DNA of 64,000 nucleotides from Cloacibacterium normanense (GTDB lineage: Bacteria > Bacteroidota > Bacteroidia > Flavobacteriales > Weeksellaceae). Position numbers and translations under genes: made by a program. The stretch's first letter is position 1, and each line of letters starts with the position of its first letter. The notes under the pieces are model-generated. The model was not told the DNA's origin and made no database searches. It worked only from the letters and a program-made list of their open reading frames with translations. The DNA lies in assembly GCF_003860565.1 (NCBI RefSeq), contig NZ_CP034157.1:1426001-1490000 (forward strand). The letters run 5' to 3'. Of the stretch, positions 49,513-60,682 are shown piece after piece.

Positions 49513-50592
49513 ATGAAAAGAATTTTAAGATACATTATTGCCATTATTTTCATTGCATCTGGCTTTGTGAAAGCGATAGATGTGAAAGGTTTTTCTTTTA
49601 AACTCGAAGAATATTTTTCGCCAGACGTTTTTAATTTGACTTTTTTACAAAATTTCACGTTAGAAATTGCAATTTTAGTAGTCGCATTAGAATTGATTTT
49701 AGGATTAATGCTTTTGTTGAAAATGAAGCTAAAATGCACACTTATTTCGTTAATTGCATTGTGCGTTTTCTTTGCATTTCTCACGTTTTATTCGGCTTAT
49801 TATAACAAAGTGACAGATTGCGGTTGTTTCGGAGATGCCATCAAATTCACACCATGGCAAAGCTTCTGGAAAGACATTACGTTACTTTTCGGTTTAATTA
49901 TTCTTTGGTTTTTAAATAAAAAATCAGACACATTAAATAATGAAAAAGGATTTCTAAAAATACCATTCCTTGGGATTGGAATTTTAATTTCCGCTTTCAT
50001 CATTTACTACGGAATTGCACACGAACCTTTGATTGATTTCAGAGATTATAAAATTGGGACTGATTTAAATCTTGAGAAACAAAAAATCGCGGCTAATCCT
50101 TCGGAATACAAAACTTCTTATACTTTAAAAAATTCAAAAACTGGCGAAGAAAAAGTGGTAGGACAAGACGATTTCGTGAACCAAAAAGAATATTGGGAAG
50201 AAGGAACGCCTTGGCAAATTCAAAAAGGGAAAGAAGTTTCTGTTTTGGTAAAGCAAGGTTATCAGTCTTCTATTGATAAATTTAAATTAGAAGACGAAAA
50301 CGGAAATGATGTTTCTGACCAAATTCTTCATTTACCGAAAGTGTATTTGATTTTTAGTTATAAACCAAAGGAAATTTCAAAAGAAGATTTTCTAAAATAT
50401 GAAAGCTACATTAAAGCTAATGAAAAGGCTTTTGGAATAACAACCGAAAAAGGTATTTTCAAAACAATTCCTAATTTAACAATGGACGGAACTGCCATCA
50501 AAACCATTGCAAGGAGCAATCCTTTCGTTTTGGTTTTAGAAAATGGTAAAATAGTAGAAAAGAAAAGTCTGGAAGATTTTTTAAAACATTAA
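49513..50592 (+). CDS. BT_3928-like membrane protein with MauE/DoxX-type domain
   Basis: Protein of 359 residues. Four hydrophobic helices in residues 1-145 contain the conserved TDCGCFGDAIKFTPWQSFWKDI motif of the MauE/DoxX group, in which the paired Cys suggests a redox role. Helix five (about 152-172) leads to a periplasmic C-terminal domain of about 190 residues (TSYTLKNSKTGEEKVVGQDDF, PKVYLIFSYKP) that looks thioredoxin-like in layout but lacks a CxxC. It is upstream of the TerB-like and tpiA genes. The precise role is unknown in the family. Confidence 0.82.
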   Translation: MKRILRYIIAIIFIASGFVKAIDVKGFSFKLEEYFSPDVFNLTFLQNFTLEIAILVVALELILGLMLLLKMKLKCTLISLIALCVFFAFLTFYSAYYNKVTDCGCFGDAIKFTPWQSFWKDITLLFGLIILWFLNKKSDTLNNEKGFLKIPFLGIGILISAFIIYYGIAHEPLIDFRDYKIGTDLNLEKQKIAANPSEYKTSYTLKNSKTGEEKVVGQDDFVNQKEYWEEGTPWQIQKGKEVSVLVKQGYQSSIDKFKLEDENGNDVSDQILHLPKVYLIFSYKPKEISKEDFLKYESYIKANEKAFGITTEKGIFKTIPNLTMDGTAIKTIARSNPFVLVLENGKIVEKKSLEDFLKH

Positions 50593-50667
50593 AATTATAA
50601 ATAAAAAATTTTGCGCTCACTGCGAAAAACTTTGCGACTTTGCGTGAAAAAAAATAAATAAAATAAA

Positions 50668-51015
50668 ATGAGAAAAACCAACAAATCCATCGCAGGATAT
50701 CATTTATTGATGATTCTTTCGGCTGTAGATTATAAATTTCATTCAGGCGAAGAAAAAGTCATCAGAGAATATCTAGAAGAAGAATTTCCGTTCCATGTGA
50801 ATTTGGATAACGAGTTAGAAGTGATTTCTGCACTTCAACCTAGCGATTGGAAAGACCATTTTGAGTTTCAAGCACATTGTTTCCTAGACGATTCTACCGA
50901 AAAAGAACGTAAAGAATTTAAACAATTTGCAAAAAAACTCATCAAAGCAGACTCAACTGTTTCAGAAAGAGAGCATGATTTCTACTCTTTGATGAAAACC
51001 ATTTGGAAAATGTAA
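50668..51015 (+). CDS. TerB-like helical protein
   Basis: Protein of 115 residues, all helical, with the TerB/DjlA-type acidic pattern: LLMILSAVDYKFHSGEEKVIREYLEEEF near the start and KADSTVSEREHDFYSLMKTIW at the end. These repeated Asp/Glu turns can bind metal in TerB proteins. It stands alone between the membrane-protein gene and tpiA. A role in tellurite resistance should not be inferred from the name. Confidence 0.7.
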   Translation: MRKTNKSIAGYHLLMILSAVDYKFHSGEEKVIREYLEEEFPFHVNLDNELEVISALQPSDWKDHFEFQAHCFLDDSTEKERKEFKQFAKKLIKADSTVSEREHDFYSLMKTIWKM

Positions 51016-51202
51016 TTGGTAATTAGTAATTGGTAGTTGGTAATTAGATTCTAGATTTATTTTAAGTAAATCTCCGAAAATCAATAAAATCTACGAAAGA
51101 AATTCATTAAAACTGATTCAATTCATACCCTCAAATTTCTGTAAATCTTTAAAAATTCAGAAATTTGTAAAAATTTAAATTTAACCTCAACACTTTATAA
51201 AA

Positions 51203-51964
51203 ATGAGAAAAAACATCGTAGCAGGAAACTGGAAAATGAACAAAAATGTGATTGATGCTCAGCAATTAATGGCTCAATTATTAGATTATAAAAAAGCAAA
51301 CGCTACCAACTGCGAAGTTTGGATTGCACCGCCTTCATTGTACTTAATGATGGCAAGAGATATTTTCGAAAATAACGAAGTTGGTGTTTTTTCACAAGAC
51401 ATGAGCGAATACGAAAGTGGCGCTTACACCGGTGAAATTTCTGCAGATATGTTGCAATCTATCGAAGCGGACGGTTCTATCATCGGACACAGCGAAAGAA
51501 GACAATATCATGGAGAAACCGATTCTCACTGCAATAGAAAAGTAAAATTGGCTTTAGATAAAGGTTTAACTCCTATTTATTGCAACGGAGAAACTCTAGA
51601 ACAAAGAAAAGCTGGTCAACATCTTGAAGTGGTGAAAAACCAAACTGAAACTGCTCTTTTCACGCTTACTGCTGAAGAAATTAAAAAAGTGGTAATCGCT
51701 TACGAACCAGTTTGGGCAATCGGAACTGGCGAAACAGCTTCTCCAGAACAAGCGCAAGAAATTCACGCACACATCAGAAGTTTAATCGCTGCGAAATACG
51801 GACAAGAAGTAGCTGATGAAATCTCTATTCTTTACGGAGGTTCTGTAAAACCAGACAATGCGAAGGAAATTTTCTCTCAGCCAGACATTGACGGTGGTCT
51901 AATTGGTGGAGCGGCTTTGAAATTAGAAGATTTTTCTAAAATTATTGAAGGTTTTAATCAATAA
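51203..51964 (+). CDS. tpiA: Triosephosphate isomerase
   Basis: Glycolytic TIM-barrel enzyme of 253 residues that interconverts dihydroxyacetone phosphate and glyceraldehyde 3-phosphate. Substrate Lys and Asn are in GNWKMNK, the electrophilic His in IIGHSERR, the catalytic Glu in AYEPVWAIGTG, and the phosphate loop in ILYGGSVKPDNAKE and GGLIGGAAL. Length and motifs are fully standard. It is followed by its own terminator. Confidence 0.98.
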   Translation: MRKNIVAGNWKMNKNVIDAQQLMAQLLDYKKANATNCEVWIAPPSLYLMMARDIFENNEVGVFSQDMSEYESGAYTGEISADMLQSIEADGSIIGHSERRQYHGETDSHCNRKVKLALDKGLTPIYCNGETLEQRKAGQHLEVVKNQTETALFTLTAEEIKKVVIAYEPVWAIGTGETASPEQAQEIHAHIRSLIAAKYGQEVADEISILYGGSVKPDNAKEIFSQPDIDGGLIGGAALKLEDFSKIIEGFNQ

Positions 51965-51990
51965 GAGCCAAGTAAAAATAGCCAAGTAAA

Positions 51991-52024
51991 AAGTAGAAGT
52001 CGGGAATTATTCTCGGCTTTTTTT
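51991..52024 (+). terminator. tpiA terminator
   Basis: An imperfect hairpin (AAGTCGGGAA with TTCTCGGCTT) ends in a T-run. Confidence 0.65.
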
Positions 52025-52616
52025 GTAGCACACGTTTTGGGATTTTTCCACTTTTCTACACGCTGTCCGTTGCAATCTTTTTAAAAATTTTGCCAGCACA
52101 CAACCCTTTCTGCGTTCAAACGCAAAAAGGGTAACCTTACAAAAATTTTAAAAAAGGATTTCCACTACCATCGTGGCTAAAATTCACGGGCAGTTTATCT
52201 TTTCACTTTTCTAAACTACCCCGTCTTCAAAAATTATAAATTTTTGAATCCACCCCTTCAAAGAAGGGGAATTTTGTGAACGTTCAAAACTTTGAAAACA
52301 ATCGACGCTCGCTTCGCTCGCGCCGAAAAAAAACTTCCAAAAGCGAAGCGTCTCAAAAATCTCAAAACTTTTTTGTGAACTTTGTAAAAATCTTCGTGAA
52401 CTTTGTGTTACAAAAAAATCATTTACTTTAAAAACATAAGACTTCCAAAAGCAAAGCGTCTCAAAAATTTAAACAAACCTTATCCACGTTGTGACAAACT
52501 TGGAAAACTTGGTGTTACAAAAAATTTACGAAAAAACTTTACCCTATTACGTAAAACAAATTCCGTAGATTTGCAAATCTCGTAACCCGAATCTCGTAAC
52601 TCGAAACAATAAACAA
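52025..52616. other. 590-bp gene-free stretch
   Basis: No gene supported. It contains two copies of ACTTCCAAAAGCRAAGCGTCTC (52332 and 52441), CTTTGTGTTAC-type short repeats, and small hairpins such as CCCCTTCAAAGAAGGGG (52254-52270). Otherwise I see nothing in it. Confidence 0.5.
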
Positions 52617-53444
52617 ATGCAAAACTATACAGAATTCAACTTCAAAATACAACCGCTAGAACCTTGGAATGAAATCTTAATGGCAGAACTTATCGAAATA
52701 GGTTTTGACAGTTTCACCGAAGAATTAGAAGGCATTTTGGCTTATATTCCAACGGATTTGGTCAACGAAGAGAATTTCAAAACTCTAGAAATTTTCAATA
52801 ACGAAAATGTGAAGATTTCTTACACTTTCCAAGAAATGCCGAACATCAACTGGAACGAAGAATGGGAAAAAAACTTCTCTCCAATTAATGTAGAAGACAA
52901 AGTTTTAATCAGAGCAGAATTCCACGAACCAAATCCTGCGATGGAAGAAATCATTATTCAGCCGAAAATGTCTTTCGGAACGGGACATCACCCAACTACG
53001 CATCTCATGATTCAGCAAATGCTGGAAATGGATTTCAAAGACAAAAAAGTTTTGGATATGGGTTGCGGAACATCCGTTTTAGCGATTTATGCCAAAATGA
53101 AAGGCGCAAAAGATGTTCTCGCAATTGATATTGACGAATGGTCAGTTGAAAATTCTAAAGAAAATGCTGAAAGAAACAACGTAGAACTCAGAATAGAATT
53201 GGGAACGGTTGAAAATTTAGGCAAAGAAAAATTTGATATTATTTTAGCGAATATCAATAGAAATATCTTGATTTCAGACATCCCAACTTACGTAAAAGAT
53301 ATGAACCAAGGCAGCGAATTATTGCTTTCTGGCTTATGTTTCTTTGATGTAGCAGATATTTTGGAAGTTTGCACAGAACAAGGTCTTAAACTCAAAAACA
53401 AACAACAGCGCGAAGAATGGTGCAGCTTGCTTTTGGAAAAATAA
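52617..53444 (+). CDS. prmA: Ribosomal protein L11 methyltransferase
   Basis: SAM-dependent enzyme of 275 residues that trimethylates lysines of ribosomal protein L11. An N-terminal L11-binding domain (about 1-95) is followed by the diagnostic [18 protein letters not shown], then motif [35 protein letters not shown] and the post-I NINRNIL. Length is normal for Bacteroidota PrmA. A strong terminator follows it. Confidence 0.95.
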   Translation: MQNYTEFNFKIQPLEPWNEILMAELIEIGFDSFTEELEGILAYIPTDLVNEENFKTLEIFNNENVKISYTFQEMPNINWNEEWEKNFSPINVEDKVLIRAEFHEPNPAMEEIIIQPKMSFGTGHHPTTHLMIQQMLEMDFKDKKVLDMGCGTSVLAIYAKMKGAKDVLAIDIDEWSVENSKENAERNNVELRIELGTVENLGKEKFDIILANINRNILISDIPTYVKDMNQGSELLLSGLCFFDVADILEVCTEQGLKLKNKQQREEWCSLLLEK

Positions 53445-53452
53445 ATTTTTAG

Positions 53453-53486
53453 AAAAACGCTCAAATGAATTTGAGCGTTTTTTTAT
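53453..53486 (+). terminator. prmA terminator
   Basis: A 14-bp perfect stem (53453-53466 with 53469-53482) is followed by a T-run. Confidence 0.9.
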
Positions 53487-53509
53487 TTCCACATCATGTT
53501 CAAAATCAT

Positions 53510-53517
53510 TAAATTTG
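53510..53517 (+). promoter_or_regulatory. -7 box of alaS
   Basis: TAAATTTG lies 36 bases before the ATG at 53554 and overlaps the alternative TTG start at 53515. Confidence 0.55.
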
Positions 53518-53553
53518 CGTTTTTACAAAACATATATAGAAAGCATTATCAAT

Positions 53554-56211
53554 ATGACTTCACAAGAAATACGCCAACAGTTTTTAGATTTTTTCAAAAG
53601 CAAAGGACACTTAATTGTTCCTTCTGCTCCAATTGTGCTGAAAGATGACCCTACTCTGATGTTTTCCAACTCTGGAATGACGCAGTTTAAGGAGTATTTC
53701 CTTGGTTACAAAGAACCAAAAGCACCTAGAATTGCCGATACTCAAAAATGTTTGAGAGTTTCCGGTAAACACAATGATTTAGATGATGTAGGTCGTGATA
53801 CGTATCACCACACCATGTTCGAAATGTTGGGAAACTGGAGTTTTGGAGATTATTTCAAAAAAGAAGCCATCGATTTTGCTTGGGAATTACTGACAGAAGT
53901 TTATAAAATTCCAAAAGAAAACCTATATGTAACCATTTTTGAAGGAGACGCTTCAGAAAATTTAGAGCGCGACCAAGCTGCTTATGATTTCTGGAAAGCA
54001 CACATTTCAGATGACAGAATTATCAATGGAAACAAGAAAGATAATTTCTGGGAAATGGGCGAATCTGGACCTTGTGGACCTTGTTCAGAAATTCACATAG
54101 ACCTACGTTCTGAAGAAGAAAAAGCAAAAACTCCAGGAGTTCAGTTGATTAACCAAGATCATCCTCAAGTTGTAGAAATTTGGAATAACGTATTCATGGA
54201 GTTCAACAGAAAAGCTGATGGAACTCTAGAAAAACTTCCTGCGCAACATGTAGATACAGGAATGGGATTTGAGAGACTTTGTATGGCGTTGCAAGGTAAA
54301 AAATCTAATTATGACACCGATGTTTTCACTCCGCTGATTGCAAAAGTAGAAGAACTTTCTGGCAAAAAATATGAAGGAATTTTAGAAAACGAAAAAGATA
54401 TTGCGATTAGAGTTGTGGTAGACCATATTCGTGCGGTTGCTTTTGCCATTGCAGATGGTCAGTTGCCTTCTAATGGTGGTGCTGGTTACGTAATTCGTAG
54501 AATTTTGAGAAGAGCGATTTCGTATTCTTACAGATTTTTAGATATGAAAGAGCCTTTCTTATATGAATTGGTGGCTGTTCTTAAAAATCAAATGGGCGCT
54601 TTCTTCCCAGAAATTGTGAAGCAAGAAAAATTGGTGACCGAAGTGATTAAAGAAGAAGAAAATTCTTTCTTAAAAACCATCGAACACGGTTTGGTTCGTC
54701 TAGATCACATTATCAAAGATACCATTGCTAAAAACGAAAAAGTATTACCTGGAGCCGAAGTTTTTGAATTGTATGATACTTATGGTTTCCCTGCCGATTT
54801 ATCTAGAATTATTGCAGAAGAAAAGCAATTAACAGTTGATGAAAAAGGCTTTGATGAAGAAATGGAGAAACAAAAACAACGTTCTAAAAAATCATCTGCG
54901 CAAAAAGTGTATGACTGGGTAATTTTAGAAGAAAAACCAGAAACGTTCGTAGGATATGACCAAACTTCTTCTGAAACTTATATTACAAGATATAGAAAAG
55001 TAGAAAATAAAGACGGAGAATTCTTCCAAATTGTACTGAATAAAACGCCTTTCTATCCTGAAGGTGGTGGTCAGGTTGGTGACAAAGGAATTCTTATCCC
55101 AAGTTATGCAGAAGGTTTTGACCTTACTAATCCTGCTGCTTTTGACAGAGAAAATTCAACTGAAATTTTAGAAGTTTTAGAAACTAAAAAAGAAAATAAT
55201 CTGATTATTTCTTTGGTGAAAGAATTGCCAAAAGATGCTGGAGCGCTTTTCTACGCAGAAGTAAACACCGCAGACAGAAAAAACACTCAAGCGAATCACT
55301 CAGTAACACACTTGTTGCACGAAGCTTTGAGAGACGTTTTAGGAACTCACGTAGAACAAAAAGGTTCTTATGTAGGTCCAGAATATTTGCGTTTTGACTT
55401 CTCGCATTTTTCTAAAATGAACGAAGAAGAATTAGCTTTGGTTGAGGAAAAAGTAAATGCTAAAATCAAGGAAAACATTCCATTACAGGAATTCAGAAAT
55501 ATCCCGATTCAGGAAGCGCTAGACAAAGGAGCGATGGCACTTTTCGGGGAAAAATATGGTGACAATGTAAGAATGATTCAATTCGGAAGTTCAAGAGAAT
55601 TATGTGGTGGAACTCACGTAAAATCTACTGGCGAAATTGGGCATTTTAAATTGGTTGCAGAAAGTTCTACTGCTGCTGGAATTAGAAGAATAGAAGCAAT
55701 TTCTGGTGATAAAGCATCGGAATATTTCAAAAATTTAGAAAACCAACTGAAAGAAATTTCTGTATTGTTAAAATCTAAAGATTTAGTAAAATCTATCGAA
55801 AAATTGCTGGAAGAAAACGCAGCTCTAAAATCTGAAGTTGAAGCTTTGAAAAAAGAAAAAGCAAAAGGCGAAATTAATGATTGGAAAAACGCTTTCGTAC
55901 AAAAAGGCGACAAACAATTATTGGTAAAACGAACTTCTCTTGACGCTGGTTCTGTAAAAGATATTGTATTCCAATTGAAAAAAGAAATTCCAAATTCTGT
56001 AACGATTGTGGTTTCTGACGCAGGCGAAAAACCAATGATTACCGTTGGTGTTTCTGCAGATTTAGAAGCAAATTATCATGCAGGAAATATCGTAAAAGAA
56101 CTCGCAAAAGAAATCCAAGGTGGCGGTGGTGGAAACCCAGGTTTCGCAACTGCCGGTGGAAAAAACCTTGCAGGAATTGAAAATGCTTTGAATAAAGCAA
56201 TGGAAATTTAA
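53554..56211 (+). CDS. alaS: Alanyl-tRNA synthetase
   Basis: Class II aminoacyl-tRNA synthetase of 885 residues. Motif-1 region [18 protein letters not shown] and [17 protein letters not shown], catalytic domain with [18 protein letters not shown], then motif 3 in [16 protein letters not shown]. The editing domain has the zinc-binding [12 protein letters not shown] and [15 protein letters not shown]. The C-Ala domain ends with [15 protein letters not shown]. The ATG at 53554 gives the usual N-terminus (MTSQEIRQ); the extra 13 codons before it include the promoter. Confidence 0.98.
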   Translation: MTSQEIRQQFLDFFKSKGHLIVPSAPIVLKDDPTLMFSNSGMTQFKEYFLGYKEPKAPRIADTQKCLRVSGKHNDLDDVGRDTYHHTMFEMLGNWSFGDYFKKEAIDFAWELLTEVYKIPKENLYVTIFEGDASENLERDQAAYDFWKAHISDDRIINGNKKDNFWEMGESGPCGPCSEIHIDLRSEEEKAKTPGVQLINQDHPQVVEIWNNVFMEFNRKADGTLEKLPAQHVDTGMGFERLCMALQGKKSNYDTDVFTPLIAKVEELSGKKYEGILENEKDIAIRVVVDHIRAVAFAIADGQLPSNGGAGYVIRRILRRAISYSYRFLDMKEPFLYELVAVLKNQMGAFFPEIVKQEKLVTEVIKEEENSFLKTIEHGLVRLDHIIKDTIAKNEKVLPGAEVFELYDTYGFPADLSRIIAEEKQLTVDEKGFDEEMEKQKQRSKKSSAQKVYDWVILEEKPETFVGYDQTSSETYITRYRKVENKDGEFFQIVLNKTPFYPEGGGQVGDKGILIPSYAEGFDLTNPAAFDRENSTEILEVLETKKENNLIISLVKELPKDAGALFYAEVNTADRKNTQANHSVTHLLHEALRDVLGTHVEQKGSYVGPEYLRFDFSHFSKMNEEELALVEEKVNAKIKENIPLQEFRNIPIQEALDKGAMALFGEKYGDNVRMIQFGSSRELCGGTHVKSTGEIGHFKLVAESSTAAGIRRIEAISGDKASEYFKNLENQLKEISVLLKSKDLVKSIEKLLEENAALKSEVEALKKEKAKGEINDWKNAFVQKGDKQLLVKRTSLDAGSVKDIVFQLKKEIPNSVTIVVSDAGEKPMITVGVSADLEANYHAGNIVKELAKEIQGGGGGNPGFATAGGKNLAGIENALNKAMEI

Positions 56212-56340
56212 TTTTACGAAAATTTAAAATATTTTAACCCTTTCAAGAAAATTGAGAGGGTTTTTTAATAAAAATTTGTGATTTTATGAGCCTTTGTGTA
56301 ACATTTTAATCCATAGTTTTGTCTTATTAGAAAAAACCAA

Positions 56341-58794
56341 ATGAAAAAAACTTTATCGGCGCTATTTCTCCTTATTTTTACTTTATATTTTTCTCAAAAT
56401 CAACTTCAAGTTATCAATGCTAAAAATCAAAAAGCGGTGTACAATGCTGCTGTATATTGTGATGATGATTTGCTTGGAAAAACTGATGCAAATGGGAAAT
56501 TAACTTTCAAAACCAAATGTAAAAAAGTAGAAATTTTTGCCAATAATTTTGAAGATAAAGAAGTGAGCGTACAAAAAGAAATGAAAGTTTCTTTGGCGCC
56601 AAGTAAAGAAAAAACGGGAAACATAGACAAAGTTATTCTCACCGATAAAAGCGACGCAAAAGCACTAAAAATCCTAGACGAATTCAATAAAAATTACAAA
56701 AAAAACAGTCCACAAGCATTAGATTCTTATCAATTCAAATCATACAGTAAAATTTCGATTGATGTAGATAAAGATTCACTTTCTACTTACAAAGAATTTT
56801 TAGCAAAAAGAGAAGATTCTCTGGCTAGAATTGAGAAAAGAACATTCAAACAAAAAGACAAAGAAAAGAAAGATTCTCTTCTAGGAGAAGATTTTGTGAA
56901 TGCAACCAAAGAAAGTCAGTTTTTCCTTTGGGAAAAAGCTTCTGAACATAAATTTTCTAAAAAATATGGCGAAAAAACCAATATTTTAGACAACAGAATG
57001 TCTGGTTTTCCGAACCCAATTTATGAAGCTTTGGCATTGAACATTTCTTATCTCAATCGTATTCCAAGACAGTTAAGTCCAGAAAATCGCAACATTTATC
57101 GTTATTATCTTTCAGACACTATTGAAATTGACAATAGAAAAACTTATGTGATTAAATTCAAAGAAATCACCAATAAATTGAAGCAAAATCCGAGAAAATA
57201 CAATGGTAAAATTCACATTGATGCAGAAAATTATGCTTTAAAAAAACTGGAAACCAGCAGTAAAAAACGAAACGAAGGAAGCGGAACCATCATTTGGAAA
57301 CCTATTAACAATAAATGGTTTTTGGTTTCTGAAAACCTGAAAGTAAAAATGGGCGACTCTCGTTTTGAAACAGCCAAAAAAGACAGTGTGAAAAAAGACG
57401 AAAAGCAAAAGTTCAAAACCAAAAAATTTGGTAATTTTCTGTATGTAAAAAACCAATATTTTGATTTTGAAACCAATATTACTCAACAAAAAAGTGATTT
57501 TTCTGGCTATTCTTTAGAAGTGAAAAATGCTGACGGAAGCTTGCTTTCTCAATACAGAACCGATTCTCTAACTACAAGAGAAAGTGCAACTTACAACAAA
57601 ATAGACACCCTCGTAAAAAAAGCAAATATTGAAAAGAAAGTGAGCCTTTTCACCAATTTAATGAAAGGAAATTTCCGTTATAAAATGCTGGATTTTGATT
57701 TAACAAAACTCATAAAATTTGATCAATACGAAGGTTTACGATTAGGAACTGGTGTAAAACTCAACGAAAAATTTTCTAAAACTTTTTCTCCCGATGCTTA
57801 TTTTGGTTACGGTTTCCGAGATCACACTTGGAAATATGGAGCAGGTTTAGATTTCAAAATTTCACAAAAAAGAACTTCTATTTTCAGAATTCAATATTTT
57901 GATGATGTTTTTGCGGCAGGAAGATTTAGCAATAATTTGTGGGATAATTTCACAAAAATGCAAGATTTGGATTTAGATTTACATAACGCTAATTTTTATA
58001 AAAATCAACAAATCAGCACTTCATTTTTATATGATGTCACCAATTCATTAACTTTTAAATTAGCTTTAAATAAAGAAAAACAAAAAGCACTTTTCGATTA
58101 TCAATACAAAAATTTTGCAAATAATTTCGAGAATTTCAGCACTACTCTATCTCTGAAATATTCGCCAAATGACAAAAATATAATGACACCTGGTGGAAAA
58201 TATACTTATGAAAAAAAATTCCCACAATTTTTTGTGAATTTTGAAAAAGGACTAGAATCTTTCGGTGGAAAATTAGATTACCAAAGACTTGATGCTCTTG
58301 CTATTCATCAATTCAGAAGCAAAATAGGCGTTACCAATCTTAAATTTTTTGGTGGAATTTCTTCAGGAACAGCTCCTATTTGGAAAAATTTTGAATTGGC
58401 AGGACAAACAGACATTTCAACAGAAAAATTGCGAGGTAGAATTAATACGCCTTCTAATTTAGGTTTCGTAACGATGCCTTCTGGAACTTTTTACGCCGAT
58501 AAATTTGTGGCTTTTCAGGTTTCTCAATTGCTTCCTTTCAAATTTAGAACTTTGGGGAAAAATCTATCTTCTTTGCAAATAGAGTATCAATCTGCGGTTG
58601 GAAATTTCAAAAATCCTGAAAATCATCAGTTTAATTTCCAAGTTTTAAATCATAATTATCAAGAAGTTGGATTGGTTTGGAATAGATTTTTGGGAACAGG
58701 TTTAGGTTTAGGATTTTCCTATAGATTAGGCTATTATCAAACTTCGGAGTTTAAAGATAATTTTGGATTACAGTTGAGATTTGTAAGTTTTTAG
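56341..58794 (+). CDS. DUF5686 outer-membrane protein
   Basis: Protein of 817 residues with a signal peptide (LFLLIFTLYFSQ). A short carboxypeptidase-regulatory-like domain (about 22-90) is followed by the DUF5686 middle region (DSYQFKSYSKISIDVD; ESQFFLWEKASEHKF; NPIYEALALNISY) and a C-terminal beta-barrel half with many alternating strands ending in LQLRFVSF. The terminal aromatic suggests BAM-dependent insertion. It is a Bacteroidota-specific family of unknown role, thought to sit in the outer membrane. It stands alone. Confidence 0.88.
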   Translation: MKKTLSALFLLIFTLYFSQNQLQVINAKNQKAVYNAAVYCDDDLLGKTDANGKLTFKTKCKKVEIFANNFEDKEVSVQKEMKVSLAPSKEKTGNIDKVILTDKSDAKALKILDEFNKNYKKNSPQALDSYQFKSYSKISIDVDKDSLSTYKEFLAKREDSLARIEKRTFKQKDKEKKDSLLGEDFVNATKESQFFLWEKASEHKFSKKYGEKTNILDNRMSGFPNPIYEALALNISYLNRIPRQLSPENRNIYRYYLSDTIEIDNRKTYVIKFKEITNKLKQNPRKYNGKIHIDAENYALKKLETSSKKRNEGSGTIIWKPINNKWFLVSENLKVKMGDSRFETAKKDSVKKDEKQKFKTKKFGNFLYVKNQYFDFETNITQQKSDFSGYSLEVKNADGSLLSQYRTDSLTTRESATYNKIDTLVKKANIEKKVSLFTNLMKGNFRYKMLDFDLTKLIKFDQYEGLRLGTGVKLNEKFSKTFSPDAYFGYGFRDHTWKYGAGLDFKISQKRTSIFRIQYFDDVFAAGRFSNNLWDNFTKMQDLDLDLHNANFYKNQQISTSFLYDVTNSLTFKLALNKEKQKALFDYQYKNFANNFENFSTTLSLKYSPNDKNIMTPGGKYTYEKKFPQFFVNFEKGLESFGGKLDYQRLDALAIHQFRSKIGVTNLKFFGGISSGTAPIWKNFELAGQTDISTEKLRGRINTPSNLGFVTMPSGTFYADKFVAFQVSQLLPFKFRTLGKNLSSLQIEYQSAVGNFKNPENHQFNFQVLNHNYQEVGLVWNRFLGTGLGLGFSYRLGYYQTSEFKDNFGLQLRFVSF

Positions 58795-58941
58795 TTTAGC
58801 AAAATTTTTAAACCACAAAAGACACAAAAGAAATTATTTTAAATTTTAGTATTTCAAAAGAACAAAAAGACTTATTTGTTCTTTATTTGTTTGGAATTTT
58901 ACTTCTTTAAAATTGGTTAAAAACTTTTGTTCCTTTTGTGG

Positions 58942-59418
58942 TTAATTCATTTTCCACAATCCCAATTTTTTATTTCTGGCAGATTTTTCAGCTTTGGTAA
59001 AAACTTCTACAAATTTTACATTTGGTGGAAATGTAGAAACCACAGCAAAACCATTTTCTACTAAATATTGATTGAGAAAAACTCCATTTTCTAAATAAAC
59101 ATAAGCTAAAACTCTTCCGTATCTGTCTGTTTTTTGAACATCAAAAGTCAGTTTCACCTTTTTGTTTTTTAAAAGTTGTGTAACGAAAATTTTAGCTTCG
59201 GTTCCGAAATATTCTTTACGAACTTTCACGCCTAGGTTTCTAGTTTCTGGCGCATCAATGCCAATTAATCTGATTTTATATTTTTCTGATGATGAAGTAG
59301 TGACTTAAAAAGTATCACCATCTGTAATTTTAGAAACTTTGTACCAAGTGTTTTCTTGTAATTGAGCTTGAGCAAAGAAAAACAGAAAAGTAAAAAGGAA
59401 AATGAGTTGGGTTTTCAT
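58942..59418 (-). pseudogene. Thermonuclease (SNase) family gene interrupted by TAA
   Basis: Read from the ATG at 59418 the minus strand encodes a signal peptide (KTQLIFLFTFLFFFAQAQ), then WYKVSKITDGDTF, a TAA at 59305-59307, and in the same frame VTTSSSEKYKIRLIGIDAPETRNLG and LTFDVQKTDRYGRVLAYVYLENG to the end. These are the SNase-fold motifs of secreted nucleases, including IDAPE and DRYGR. Without the stop it would be 158 codons, normal for the family. A GTG at 59229 could restart only a fragment without the active-site Arg of the IDAPETR strand. It is a pseudogene unless the TAA is an error or read through. Confidence 0.8.
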
Positions 59419-59476
59419 TCCACAAAACTAGAAATTTTAAAAATAAAAACAGTGGCCTACAATCTAAATAAAACCT

Positions 59477-59484
59477 TATTTTTG
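59477..59484 (+). promoter_or_regulatory. -7 box of prfB
   Basis: TATTTTTG lies 20 bases before the TTG start codon of prfB and fits the Bacteroidota consensus. Confidence 0.5.
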
Positions 59485-59504
59485 CACATCTAAAGATTTT
59501 AGTT

Positions 59505-60617
59505 TTGATTACAACAGACCAACTTAAAGATACACAAAAACGCATCGAAGATTTGCATAAATTTCTTCAAATTGAAAAGAAGAAACTAGAAATCATCAAC
59601 GATGACGAAAAAACGGCTGCTCCAGAATTTTGGGACAACCCAAAAGAAGCGGAAGGCTTCCTAAAACAACTGCGTTCTAAGAAAAAATGGGTGGAAGAAT
59701 ATGAAGAAATTCATACTCAGTTTGAAGATTTACAAGTTTTGGTAGAATTTGCCAAAGAAGATGCGGATTCTGAACAAGAATTAGATGAGCAATTCCCTCA
59801 ATTAGTTGAAAAAATTGAAAATCTAGAGTTCAAAAACATGCTGTCTAATGAAGGCGATGAACTTTCTGCCGTGCTACAAATTACTGCAGGAGCTGGTGGT
59901 ACAGAATCGTGTGATTGGGCTTCTATGCTCATGAGAATGTATCAAATGTGGAGCGAAAAACAAGGCTATAAAATCCGTGAACTGAATTACCAGGAAGGCG
60001 ATGTAGCTGGTGTAAAAACCGTGACTTTAGAAATTGACGGAGAGTATGCTTTCGGATATTTGAAAGGCGAAAATGGAGTTCACAGATTGGTGAGAATTTC
60101 ACCATTTGACAGCAATGCAAAACGTCATACCAGCTTTGTTTCGGTGTATGTTTATCCTTTGGTAGATGATTCTATAGAAATTAATATTAATCCAGCAGAT
60201 ATTAGCTTTGAAACCATGAGAGCTTCTGGAGCGGGTGGACAAAACGTAAACAAGGTAGAAACTGCAGTACGTCTTCGTCACGCTCCTACTGGAATTATTA
60301 TTGAAAATTCAGAATCTCGTTCTCAGCTTCAAAACAAAGAAAAAGCGATGCAACTCTTAAAATCTCGTCTCTATGAAATGGAATTGGAAGAAAGAATGAA
60401 AGCCAGAAACGAAATAGAAGCAGGAAAAATGAAAATTGAATGGGGAAGCCAAATCAGAAACTACGTAATGCATCCTTATAAATTGGTAAAAGACGTGCGT
60501 TCTGGCTATGAAACTTCGGATGTTGATGGCGTAATGAACGGAAATCTCACTCCATTTTTGAAAGCTTACTTAATGAACGAAGGAACTGCGGTTTCTGATG
60601 ATGATTTTGACTTGTAA
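59505..60617 (+). CDS. prfB: Peptide chain release factor 2
   Basis: RF2, 370 residues, releases the peptide at UAA and UGA. The recognition motif SPF is at 199-201 and the catalytic GGQ at 244-246 ([18 protein letters not shown]). The start is TTG ([17 protein letters not shown]); no in-frame ATG lies nearby and the N-terminus aligns with the family. The frame is continuous, so the autoregulatory +1 frameshift with an early UGA seen in many bacteria is absent. Confidence 0.95.
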   Translation: MITTDQLKDTQKRIEDLHKFLQIEKKKLEIINDDEKTAAPEFWDNPKEAEGFLKQLRSKKKWVEEYEEIHTQFEDLQVLVEFAKEDADSEQELDEQFPQLVEKIENLEFKNMLSNEGDELSAVLQITAGAGGTESCDWASMLMRMYQMWSEKQGYKIRELNYQEGDVAGVKTVTLEIDGEYAFGYLKGENGVHRLVRISPFDSNAKRHTSFVSVYVYPLVDDSIEININPADISFETMRASGAGGQNVNKVETAVRLRHAPTGIIIENSESRSQLQNKEKAMQLLKSRLYEMELEERMKARNEIEAGKMKIEWGSQIRNYVMHPYKLVKDVRSGYETSDVDGVMNGNLTPFLKAYLMNEGTAVSDDDFDL

Positions 60618-60682
60618 CATTTCTTCTGAAAAACAATGATTTATAAAAATTATTTTCTAATTTAGTAGCAAATTAAAGAAAG

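Noticed and set aside
52403-52585. 60-codon basic frame ahead of prmA
   Set aside because: It lies in repeat-rich intergenic sequence with no domain, signal or start context.
59505-59600. Programmed +1 frameshift in prfB
   Set aside because: The frame is continuous from the TTG start and no UGA follows a CTT codon near the usual site.
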